Of a DNA stretch of 5,531 bases, positions 1 through 5,170 are shown piece after piece; the first letter of the stretch is position 1, and each line of letters starts with the position of its first letter. Below the pieces are notes generated by a model, which ran no database searches, was not told the origin of the DNA, and saw only the letters and a list, made by a program, of their open reading frames with translations. The DNA comes from Chloroflexota bacterium (GTDB lineage: Bacteria > Chloroflexota > Dehalococcoidia > Dehalococcoidales > UBA2162): NCBI GenBank assembly GCA_016202525.1, contig JACQOM010000145.1, positions 1 to 5,531 on the forward strand, given 5' to 3'. Made by a program: the position numbers and the translations under genes.

Positions 1-1485
1 GGCGAGAATATTATCGGCTGTGTAGGAATCGACAGGAATGATATCCGTTACCCGGGGCAGTCCTATGGTGAGAGTCCCGGTCTTATCGAAAACGACAGCA
101 TCGATGCTGCCGGCAGCTTCCAGGTCGGAACCGCCCTTAATCAGGATGCCTTTCCTGGCGGCATTGCTGACCGCTGCCAGCACCGAGATGGGTACCGAGA
201 GCGCCAGGCCGCAGGAGCAGGAGACTACCAGCACTACCAGGGCACGGTAAAACCACGGGGTGAAAGGCTGGCCGAAAAAAAGAGGAGGTACGATGGCAAC
301 TAGCAAAGCTAGCAAGAACATAGACGGGGTGTAAACCTTGCCGAATCCCTCGGCGAAGCGCTGGTAACTGGACTTTTTGGCTTCGGCGGTCTCAACCGAG
401 CGGATTATTCGGGAGAGCGTCGTATCCTGTGATAGCTTGGAGACCCTTATATCGAGGGAGCCTCGCTGGTTTATGCTGCCGGCAAATACAGGGTCTCCCG
501 GCGCTTTGCCGACAGGGATGGATTCTCCGGTGATGGGCGCCTGGTCTACTGATGATGAACCGGTTAGTATAATGCCATCGAGGGGGATGCGTTCTCCGGG
601 TCGGACGATAATGGTGTCCTCTATCTGCACTTCCTCAGTCGGGAGAGTTATTTCCTGTCCATTTTTTCTGACCAGCGCCTCTCTCGGTACCAGTTCCATG
701 AGAAGCCGTAGCGAGCCTCGCGCCTTTTCCGCGGCATAGGTCTCCATGACCGCTCCCCAGGTATAGGCAAGAACCAGAAGAGCCGCCTCGTCCCAGAATC
801 CGAGTGAGATGGCTCCAATAGTGGCGACGACTAGGAGGGTATAGATATTCAGTGTTCTTGTTCGCAGGCTGGCCAGCGCCATCTTTGCCGGGAAATAACT
901 GCCGGCCAATATTGCCGCGCCATAAATAAATCTGGTTATTTCACGGGGTGTACCGGTCTGCTCCAGGATAAAAGCAATCAGCGTAAAAATGCCTGAGACG
1001 GCGATGAGTTTGACTCGCATATCGGCCCACCATGACTTGGGCTTTGTTTTTGGTCTCGATAGGCGTGCCTTCATCCCTGTTTCGGCGATGGCTTTGATAA
1101 TACTCTGGGAGGAAAGTTCGGCCGGATTATAGAATACGTCCAGTTTTTGACTGGTAAGATTAACCTCGAACTTCAAGATTCCGGCCAGGCTTCTTAGCTT
1201 CTTGTCGATGACCGTCTCTTCGTCGCTGCAGTCCATGCCCTCGACATACAGGGAGACTGACTGGTTCATCTCTTCCGGCTTTATCTTGTAGCCCAGTCTC
1301 TCCACTGTTTTGACTATTTCTCCGGTATTCAGGTCTTCGCTGGCGGCTTTGACCACAAGCTTTGAAGAAGACAATAATACCTGGGCTGAGTCGACACCGT
1401 TGAGCTTGGCAACAGCCCTTTCTATTTTTTGGGCGCAATCAGCGCAGTCCATGCCTTCCACTCTGAAAGCTCTTTCCTGTATCAT
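1..1485 (-). CDS. Heavy-metal P1B-type ATPase (Zn/Cd/Pb exporter type), C-terminus cut by window edge
   Basis: This is the N-terminal 495 residues of an ATP-driven metal exporter of the inner membrane. A first heavy-metal-associated domain (about residues 4-67) carries GMDCADC at 11-17. A second (about 76-140) carries GMDCSDE at 83-89, the Cys-x-x-Glu form common in Zn/Cd/Pb pumps. Six hydrophobic segments follow, near 156-174, 184-199, 214-230, 233-249, 384-404 and 413-435. The actuator loop has TGES at 319-322 and the phosphorylation motif DKTGT is at 467-471. The rest of the P domain, the N domain and the last two membrane helices lie outside the window. The membrane metal motif reads CSC (423-425) where the family normally has CPC. 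The ATG at 1485 follows AGAAGGAG at good spacing. The gene starts 51 bases after the ArsR-type repressor, so the two are probably co-transcribed and metal-inducible. The family is certain; the metal is inferred from the CxxE domain and the CadC-like regulator. Confidence 0.95.
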   Translation of the reverse strand, partial: MIQERAFRVEGMDCADCAQKIERAVAKLNGVDSAQVLLSSSKLVVKAASEDLNTGEIVKTVERLGYKIKPEEMNQSVSLYVEGMDCSDEETVIDKKLRSLAGILKFEVNLTSQKLDVFYNPAELSSQSIIKAIAETGMKARLSRPKTKPKSWWADMRVKLIAVSGIFTLIAFILEQTGTPREITRFIYGAAILAGSYFPAKMALASLRTRTLNIYTLLVVATIGAISLGFWDEAALLVLAYTWGAVMETYAAEKARGSLRLLMELVPREALVRKNGQEITLPTEEVQIEDTIIVRPGERIPLDGIILTGSSSVDQAPITGESIPVGKAPGDPVFAGSINQRGSLDIRVSKLSQDTTLSRIIRSVETAEAKKSSYQRFAEGFGKVYTPSMFLLALLVAIVPPLFFGQPFTPWFYRALVVLVVSCSCGLALSVPISVLAAVSNAARKGILIKGGSDLEAAGSIDAVVFDKTGTLTIGLPRVTDIIPVDSYTADNILA

Positions 1486-1536
1486 ATCAGGCTCCTTCTA
1501 TCAGATAATTTAACGATTGCGTAATAGCTAAATCAT

Positions 1537-1935
1537 TTAAGCCAAAATAAAGCGGCGCTGGGGGTGTTTGGTATGCTCCAGGCATACAGCCAGCAACTGA
1601 CGGATGTGGTCATCGCTTAATGAGTAATACATCATGCGTCCTTCCCGGCGCTGTTTGACCAGATGAAGCGTTCGTAGTATTCGCAGGTGCTGGGAAACCG
1701 CCGAGTCGGAGATACCCACCACGCAGGCGATGTCGCACACGCACAGCTCCTGTTCGGCCAGGGAGTACAGAATTTTAGCCCGGTTGGAATCAGCCAGCGC
1801 TCCGAAGGTCTCCGCCAGCACGGTAAAGACCTCATCGGGCAACATGTGTTGTCTGGTCAGAGATACCTTTTCCTCATCTATGCCCCAGACCTCACACTTG
1901 TCTTCAGTCTTGGTAATTGCTGTATCTTTTAACAT
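1537..1935 (-). CDS. ArsR/SmtB-family metal-responsive repressor, CadC-like
   Basis: A 132-residue winged-helix repressor, usual length for the family, that should leave its operator when metal binds. The helix-turn-helix lies around residues 65-95, with SDSAVSQHLRIL as the recognition region. ELCVCD (63-68) supplies Cys65 and Cys67, and Cys14 sits in a CEVWGIDEEKV segment. This matches the N-terminal cysteine region of staphylococcal CadC, though the second N-terminal cysteine of CadC is replaced by Gly. These are the alpha3N ligands for Cd, Pb or Bi. The C-terminal helix has Asp108, His110, His121 and His124, the pattern of the SmtB/CadC alpha5 zinc site, with His in place of the usual last Glu. 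The ATG at 1935 keeps Cys14; the next Met (31) would lose it. No Shine-Dalgarno is visible, and the predicted leader is only about 12 nt. It lies directly before the ATPase gene and is probably autoregulated through the palindrome at 1944-1963. It could also be called SmtB- or CmtR-like. Confidence 0.95.
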   Translation of the reverse strand: MLKDTAITKTEDKCEVWGIDEEKVSLTRQHMLPDEVFTVLAETFGALADSNRAKILYSLAEQELCVCDIACVVGISDSAVSQHLRILRTLHLVKQRREGRMMYYSLSDDHIRQLLAVCLEHTKHPQRRFILA

Positions 1936-1943
1936 ATGCGTAA

Positions 1944-1963
1944 CTGCTAATATAATTTAGCAG
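1944..1963. promoter_or_regulatory. Probable ArsR-type operator, 7-bp inverted repeat
   Basis: CTGCTAA and TTAGCAG form a perfect 7-bp inverted repeat around a 6-bp AT-only centre. It begins 9 bases upstream of the repressor ATG and covers the predicted -10 box and transcription start of the repressor promoter. A dimeric repressor bound here would block polymerase, which is how ArsR/SmtB proteins work. The sequence is not the known CadC operator, so the link to the adjacent regulator is inferred from position and symmetry. Confidence 0.6.
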
Positions 1964-1983
1964 GTTTGGTAATTCGGTGTCAA
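1954..1983 (-). promoter_or_regulatory. Predicted sigma70-type promoter of the repressor-ATPase operon
   Basis: On the minus strand a perfect -35 box TTGACA (1983-1978) is followed after 18 bases by TAAATT (1959-1954), a four-of-six match to the -10 consensus. Transcription would start near 1947, giving a very short leader before the ATG at 1935. The -10 box lies inside the 1944-1963 palindrome, consistent with direct repression. The -10 assignment is weaker than the -35. Confidence 0.5.
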
Positions 1984-2005
1984 ACAGAGCCCAAACCAAA
2001 ACCGA

Positions 2006-2035
2006 TTGACAAATATTTTAGTCGGGGCATATACT
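2006..2035 (+). promoter_or_regulatory. Predicted sigma70-type promoter of the DUF1232 gene pair
   Basis: A perfect -35 box TTGACA (2006-2011) and TATACT (2030-2035, five of six) are separated by 18 bases. The predicted start near 2042 gives a leader of about 45 nt before the ATG at 2087. It points away from the metal operon promoter. The two -35 boxes are about 22 bases apart, and no palindrome overlaps this promoter, so I see no sign that the metal repressor controls it. Confidence 0.55.
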
Positions 2036-2086
2036 TGATAGGATTTTGAAGGTAGACATAGCTTATCCGACCTTGAAGTGATTTTG

Positions 2087-2473
2087 ATGCCCAATCTGAA
2101 ATCGTGGAAAGAGAAAGTAAAGCAGCTCCATGCTGAAGTATATGTCCTCTTCTTAGCATTCAAAGACCCGAGGACTCCTTGGTATGCCCGAGTTTTTATG
2201 GCTATGGTTCTTGCCTATTTTTTAAGCCCTCTAGATTTGATTCCTGATTTCATTCCTGTTTTAGGGTATGTCGATGACCTGGTTATTGTCCCCGCCGGCA
2301 TATATCTGGCACGGAAAATGATACCCGGTGGAGTCCTGGAAGAATACCGACAGAAAGCCAGGTCCGAGCCAGTTGATAACAAGTTCAAATGGGGTGGGGC
2401 GGTTATCATCATCCTGGTTTGGATACTGGTGCTTTACCTGCTGATAAGGTTTATCTGGAAACTCTTTCACTAA
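2087..2473 (+). CDS. DUF1232 (YkvA-like) membrane protein
   Basis: A 128-residue protein carrying the hallmark of DUF1232, SPLDLIPDFIPVLGYVDD at residues 47-64. A charged N-terminal helix precedes it, with the family-typical KDPRTPWYAR at 26-35. The DUF1232 core is itself a short membrane-associated hairpin. A strongly hydrophobic C-terminal helix (about 101-123) adds a second membrane anchor with a positive tail. No biochemical function is established for the family that I know of. I chose the ATG at 2087 because GAAGTGAT (2074-2081) lies 5 bases before it. An in-frame GTG at 2078 would add three residues but lacks a ribosome site. The next gene begins about 10 bases after the stop, so the two form an operon under the 2006-2035 promoter. 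Confidence 0.88.
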   Translation: MPNLKSWKEKVKQLHAEVYVLFLAFKDPRTPWYARVFMAMVLAYFLSPLDLIPDFIPVLGYVDDLVIVPAGIYLARKMIPGGVLEEYRQKARSEPVDNKFKWGGAVIIILVWILVLYLLIRFIWKLFH

Positions 2474-2482
2474 TAAAAATCT

Positions 2483-3064
2483 GTGGAGGTGAGGCAGATA
2501 GATACTACTTCTGAAGTCGTAACGAAGAAGAAGAAACGGGGTAGCGGGACTCTATTGCAACTCCTCGCTGTTATCGGCGTTCTGGCGGCAATATGGTTCA
2601 GTTTCGGACAGAATGTTCTGGCGCCGCGTCAGCAAACACTGGCGCCGCAACGTTTGGGGACGATGGACCTGGTCAGTACCATTAAAGGTTCGGCTGCCCT
2701 TAGTGAAGTAAAGAATCTTCATGGCACCGATGTCGGTCTGGTGGATGCCTATATTGCCGAATATGCCCATAGCTCGCCTTATCATGGCACGGGGAAGGTA
2801 ACAGTCTGGATAGGCATTGCCAGAAGCGCCGATGCTGCTGCCTCGCTGACCGGTATTATGTTTGAGGGCATCCAGAAGGGAGGCTCCAGCTTTACTAATC
2901 TGCAGCGCCAGTCTATCGCCGGCCAGGAAGTGTTCAGTGTCGATGGTCCCGGTGGTTCCCATTTCTTCTATAACTCCCAGAAATCGAAGGAAAGGGTTAT
3001 CTGGGCGACCATCGATGGCGGCGATACCATGTCACTCTTAGACCAGGTGCTCCAGAACTTCTAG
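2483..3064 (+). CDS. Membrane-anchored extracytoplasmic protein of unknown function
   Basis: I do not recognise this family. The 193-residue protein has a charged N-terminus with KKKKR at 15-19, then one hydrophobic helix (about 23-42). About 150 polar residues follow with no further membrane segment, so it should be anchored with the C-terminal domain outside the membrane. The helix is not followed by a clear signal peptidase site or lipobox. The domain alternates beta-type stretches (VTVWIGIA near 110; VFSVDG and HFFYN near 150-162; ERVIWATIDGG near 168) with helical ones, suggesting a compact alpha/beta fold. The start is uncertain: GTG codons at 2483 and 2489 are the only standard in-frame choices, yet the GGAGGTGA ribosome site (2485-2492) overlaps both. 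It follows the DUF1232 gene by 9 bases and is likely co-expressed. It ends 12 bases before a convergent gene. Confidence 0.75.
   Translation: MEVRQIDTTSEVVTKKKKRGSGTLLQLLAVIGVLAAIWFSFGQNVLAPRQQTLAPQRLGTMDLVSTIKGSAALSEVKNLHGTDVGLVDAYIAEYAHSSPYHGTGKVTVWIGIARSADAAASLTGIMFEGIQKGGSSFTNLQRQSIAGQEVFSVDGPGGSHFFYNSQKSKERVIWATIDGGDTMSLLDQVLQNF
2485..2492 (+). promoter_or_regulatory. Perfect Shine-Dalgarno facing an ATA codon
   Basis: GGAGGTGA matches the 16S anti-Shine-Dalgarno complement at all eight bases. It overlaps both candidate GTG starts (2483, 2489) of the anchored-protein gene. The codon at the ideal distance (8 bases after GGAGG) is ATA at 2498-2500, in frame. The sequence alone does not settle the true start. 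Confidence 0.5.
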
Positions 3065-3076
3065 ATGAGCCCTCAT

Positions 3077-3613
3077 TCATTTAGATGCTAGGATACTGCA
3101 CGCTCTGATGAGGGCGATAATGACAATGCTCCAAACGATTACATTTAGAAAGACGACTAACTGTCCGCCCCTCTTTTTTTGTGCTTTAATCTCAGGGCTG
3201 TTGGGAATCTTCTGGATAGTTGTCCTATCCACCCGTTGCCCTGTGCGGCTTTCTAGTTCTTTTATAGCTTCGGGTTTCGCGATGATAATAGTACAGCCGA
3301 GAGATTGTTCATCTCCCCCGCCGGTAATTGCGGCTATCTCCGCCACTACTTCCTGACCACGCTTGAGGATAGGGGCAATTTCCTGGGCATTCCAGCGTGA
3401 TAACCATCCAACCTGCTCGCCCGTCGCACGGCTCACCTTTACAGCATTTTTATCCTCGGGAATGGGCGCATGAGACAATATCAATCCTTCGCCAGGGCTA
3501 CACTTTTGAAGTATCTCTTGCCGGCTGGTACCGTCATCGTTATTGAATGTCACGCCGACGACTTTAGTATGAAAAAGCCCCCTGATTCCAGTGCCTGACT
3601 GGCGGTTTTCCAT
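3077..3613 (-). CDS. HIRAN-domain protein with C-terminal membrane anchor
   Basis: A 178-residue protein. Residues about 14-112 match the HIRAN domain: TKVVGVTFNNDDGTSRQEI near 16-34, a GLILSH strand, PIPEDKNAVKV near 50-60 (the family's P-x-N-x-x-D-x-N-A-I-x-V pattern), GEQVGWLS near 65-72 and AQEIAPILKRG near 76-86. In eukaryotic HLTF this domain binds 3'-ends of single-stranded DNA, and bacterial stand-alone forms are mostly uncharacterised. A charged linker (about 113-150) leads to a hydrophobic helix (about 151-170) and a short tail with Arg. This predicts a tail-anchored protein with the HIRAN domain in the cytoplasm. The ATG at 3613 follows GAGGG by 6 bases. It stands last in the minus-strand block, separated from the isochorismatase gene by 158 bases holding an S24-like remnant, and converges with the plus-strand gene ending at 3064. 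Confidence 0.85.
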   Translation of the reverse strand: MENRQSGTGIRGLFHTKVVGVTFNNDDGTSRQEILQKCSPGEGLILSHAPIPEDKNAVKVSRATGEQVGWLSRWNAQEIAPILKRGQEVVAEIAAITGGGDEQSLGCTIIIAKPEAIKELESRTGQRVDRTTIQKIPNSPEIKAQKKRGGQLVVFLNVIVWSIVIIALIRACSILASK

Positions 3614-3738
3614 AATATTCCCTCAATGTCTCTTCCGGATAAGACTACCCTGCCGAGTATCTCCACCTCGGAGGCTTTAATTTCCTGGGGAATATTATCC
3701 GAGGAGACCAGCTTCAGCGTGTAGTGCGAAAAAGACTG
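3614..3738 (-). pseudogene. Possible remnant of an S24/LexA-like repressor C-terminus
   Basis: Between the isochorismatase and HIRAN genes, one minus-strand frame reads HYTLKLVSSDN (from 3726) and then ASEVEILGRVVLSGRDI. This recalls the last two strands of S24-peptidase/LexA-type repressors, where a 'L-x-L-x-x-x-N' strand is followed by 'E-V-x-I-L-G-R-V-V'. The frame opens only after a TAA at 3741-3739, has no convincing start or ribosome site, and lacks the catalytic Ser and Lys region. If the resemblance is real it is a decayed fragment. The frame stays open past 3614, overlapping the start of the HIRAN gene, to a stop at 3552-3550. I rely on motif resemblance only, so this is tentative. 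Confidence 0.35.
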
Positions 3739-3751
3739 TTAGATTCTTGCC

Positions 3752-3773
3752 GGAGAAGTAGTCTTCTCCTTTT
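3752..3773. terminator. Hairpin at the 3' end of the isochorismatase gene, possible terminator
   Basis: GGAGAAG (3752-3758) and CTTCTCC (3763-3769) form a perfect 7-bp stem with a TAGT loop. On the plus strand it is followed by TTTT, which looks like a weak factor-independent terminator, although no plus-strand gene ends nearby. On the minus strand it starts right at the isochorismatase stop codon, but no T-run follows directly. A competing minus-strand pairing (AAGACT with AGTCTT, 3764-3759 and 3737-3732) does run into TTT. It therefore plausibly marks the end of the beta-CASP/LOG/isochorismatase transcript. Confidence 0.45.
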
Positions 3774-4392
3774 AGGATGATAAGTCGTGCCAGATTCTGA
3801 AAAGTTCGTCCGAGGAACGGACAAAACCGAAGTTCCCCTCTATATTCTTCAGGGTGGCCTCGTGTTGTTCGATATGATGGGTGGCGGTGCAGTCCTTGAG
3901 GAAGACGATATTGTAATCTATCATAAAGCCGTGCCGTGCCGTCGATTCTACACAGGTATTGGTGGTTACTCCACTCATTATTAGCGTCTTGATTCCATTA
4001 TTATTCAAGAGAAGCTCAAGATTCGTCCCGATGAAAGCATCATACCTGTGTTTGGGGATGATACGTTCGCCGGGTAATGGTTTCACCTTGTAAAAGTCAG
4101 CACCCCAGGTGCCTGCCTCACAAAGAGGAGGCAAATTTCCTCCTTTGCTCTTATTTTTCCAGGCCTCAGAACGGGTCCACTTACTGTGGCTGTTATGTAT
4201 AAATATCACCATTACCCCGGCTTTTCGTCCCTCTTCAATCAGTTTGATGATGTTGGGTACTACTGCGTTCATGGCAGAAATATCTATGCCATTTTTAGCT
4301 TGCCCTCACTCAGGGTGGCAGAAATCGTTCTGGACATCTATCACCAGTATGGCCGCTTGCCTGGGGTGGATTAACTTCTCCAAACTAACCAT
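3772..4392 (-). pseudogene. Isochorismatase-family cysteine hydrolase gene interrupted by an in-frame TGA
   Basis: The full frame spans 206 codons, normal for small isochorismatase-like hydrolases (nicotinamidase/RutB superfamily), which hydrolyse C-N or ether bonds through an Asp-Lys-Cys triad. All three can be placed: Asp19 in ILVIDVQNDF, Lys114 in IIPKHRYDAF and Cys147 in GVTTNTCVES. CHPE at 25-28 is followed by TGA (4308-4306) where relatives usually have Gly, then GQAKNGIDISAM. One change, GGA to TGA, would explain this. The ATG at 4392 follows AAGGAGGT (4404-4397), whereas the Met at 4272 has no ribosome site and would make a 166-residue product lacking the catalytic Asp. The rest is well conserved, so the lesion is recent, a sequencing error or a recoded codon. 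It lies 35 bases after the LOG gene in the same operon. The substrate cannot be told from sequence. Confidence 0.85.
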
Positions 4393-4396
4393 CGAG

Positions 4397-4404
4397 ACCT
4401 CCTT
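4397..4404 (-). promoter_or_regulatory. Strong Shine-Dalgarno for the full-length isochorismatase frame
   Basis: AAGGAGGT on the minus strand lies 4 bases before the ATG at 4392. It decides the start: translation was meant to begin upstream of the in-frame TGA, with the catalytic Asp included, not at the internal Met at 4272. Confidence 0.8.
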
Positions 4405-4427
4405 ACTATTATCCGGTTATCGCCCGG

Positions 4428-5129
4428 CTATCGTAGTCCGTCGACTTTGTTTAAAAGGGCTTTCTTGCCGATAATCTCCTGCTTTTTGTACCAGCTCTGT
4501 ACCATCTCCGCTACCTCCTCGGGGTGGTCGGAGACTCTCAGTAGATTGAAGTCTTCCTCGGATATGAACTTTCTGGTCAGGGCGGAGCTACGCAGCCAGC
4601 TAAGAAATCCCTGCCAGTATTCGCTATTGAACAAGACTACCGGAAAGGGTTTTATCTTGTGGGTCTGTATCAAGGTCAGCACCTCGGTTAGTTCATCGAG
4701 AGTGCCCAGCCCGCCCGGTATCATGATAAAAGCAATGGCATATTTCACCAGCATGACTTTGCGCACGAAAAAATGGTGAAACATTATCGATTTTGTCGTG
4801 TAGGGATTTAAGACTTGTTCCTCGGGTAGCTCGATGTTGAGACCAAGTGAGTTAACGCCAGCTCTGAGGGCACCCTTATTGGCTGCCTCCATCACGCCCG
4901 GCCCGCCGCCCGTTATTATCGAAAAGCCAGCCATGCCCAGGCGATAGCCTATTTCTTCGGTCTGGGTGTATAGCGGGTCGTCAACGGCCAGCCGAGCTGA
5001 GCCATAGATGGTTACGGCCGGCTCAATACTGGATAACGTATCGAAACCTTCGACCAGTTCGCCTATTATCCGGAACAGTCGCCATGATTCTTCTTTGGCT
5101 AGGTCGTTTATTTCGTATCCGTATGGCAT
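4428..5129 (-). CDS. LOG family (TIGR00730) nucleotide 5'-monophosphate phosphoribohydrolase
   Basis: A 233-residue Rossmann-fold protein of the LOG ('lysine decarboxylase-like') family. Members cleave the N-glycosidic bond of nucleoside 5'-monophosphates, giving base and ribose 5-phosphate; plant and some bacterial members act on cytokinin nucleotides. The diagnostic motifs are present: TIYGSAR at 40-46, TGGGPGVMEAANKGA at 73-87 and PGGLGTLDEL at 138-147. Arg123-Lys124 and Glu146 occupy the positions of the catalytic Arg and Glu. The length and the extra N-terminal helix (about 6-34) fit the longer bacterial LOGs better than the roughly 190-residue short form. The ATG at 5129 follows GGAGGGAG. 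It begins 41 bases after the beta-CASP gene and ends 35 bases before the isochorismatase gene, so the three probably form one transcript. The substrate (AMP, GMP or a modified nucleotide) cannot be read from the sequence, and despite the old name it is not a lysine decarboxylase. Confidence 0.93.
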   Translation of the reverse strand: MPYGYEINDLAKEESWRLFRIIGELVEGFDTLSSIEPAVTIYGSARLAVDDPLYTQTEEIGYRLGMAGFSIITGGGPGVMEAANKGALRAGVNSLGLNIELPEEQVLNPYTTKSIMFHHFFVRKVMLVKYAIAFIMIPGGLGTLDELTEVLTLIQTHKIKPFPVVLFNSEYWQGFLSWLRSSALTRKFISEEDFNLLRVSDHPEEVAEMVQSWYKKQEIIGKKALLNKVDGLR

Positions 5130-5170
5130 AATATTTCTCCCTCCGGGTCAATTGACAAAGGGTTTGTTAG

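Noticed and set aside
377..739. Plus-strand open frame of 120 codons opposite the ATPase.
   Set aside because: It lies wholly antisense to a clearly conserved ATPase frame, has no ribosome site and no recognisable domain; it is a shadow of the minus-strand gene.
1910..1974. Nine-base direct repeat TTGGTAATT at 1910-1918 and 1966-1974 as a second operator pair.
   Set aside because: One copy lies inside the repressor coding sequence and there is no symmetry or helical-phase argument; chance is sufficient in AT-rich DNA.
2047..2075. AAGGT...ACCTT stem in the leader of the DUF1232 gene as a riboswitch or attenuator.
   Set aside because: Only five base pairs with a 16-base loop and no conserved riboswitch motif; the leader of about 45 nt is too short for known classes.
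2552..2962. Minus-strand open frame of 136 codons opposite the anchored protein.
   Set aside because: Antisense to a gene with a sensible anchor and operon position; its composition shows no domain and there is no ribosome site.
3065..3115. ATGAGCCCTCAT next to the 3064 stop, and GCCCTCAT (3069-3076) pairing with ATGAGGGC (3108-3115), as a terminator between the convergent genes.
   Set aside because: The near hairpin has only a 4-bp stem, the distant pair has a 31-base loop inside a coding region, and neither is followed by a T-run on either strand.
4306..4308. The in-frame TGA as selenocysteine or as a glycine codon of an alternative genetic code.
   Set aside because: The position is a loop Gly, not a catalytic Cys, and no other gene in the window shows in-frame TGA; the HIRAN gene uses TGA as its stop.
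4109..4474. Plus-strand open frame across the broken isochorismatase start and LOG end.
   Set aside because: The minus strand carries conserved motifs across the whole interval; the plus frame has no recognisable features.
5147..5156. Perfect 10-bp palindrome GTCAATTGAC before the LOG gene.
   Set aside because: Short palindromes of this size occur by chance; it sits inside a probable operon spacer with no promoter elements around it.
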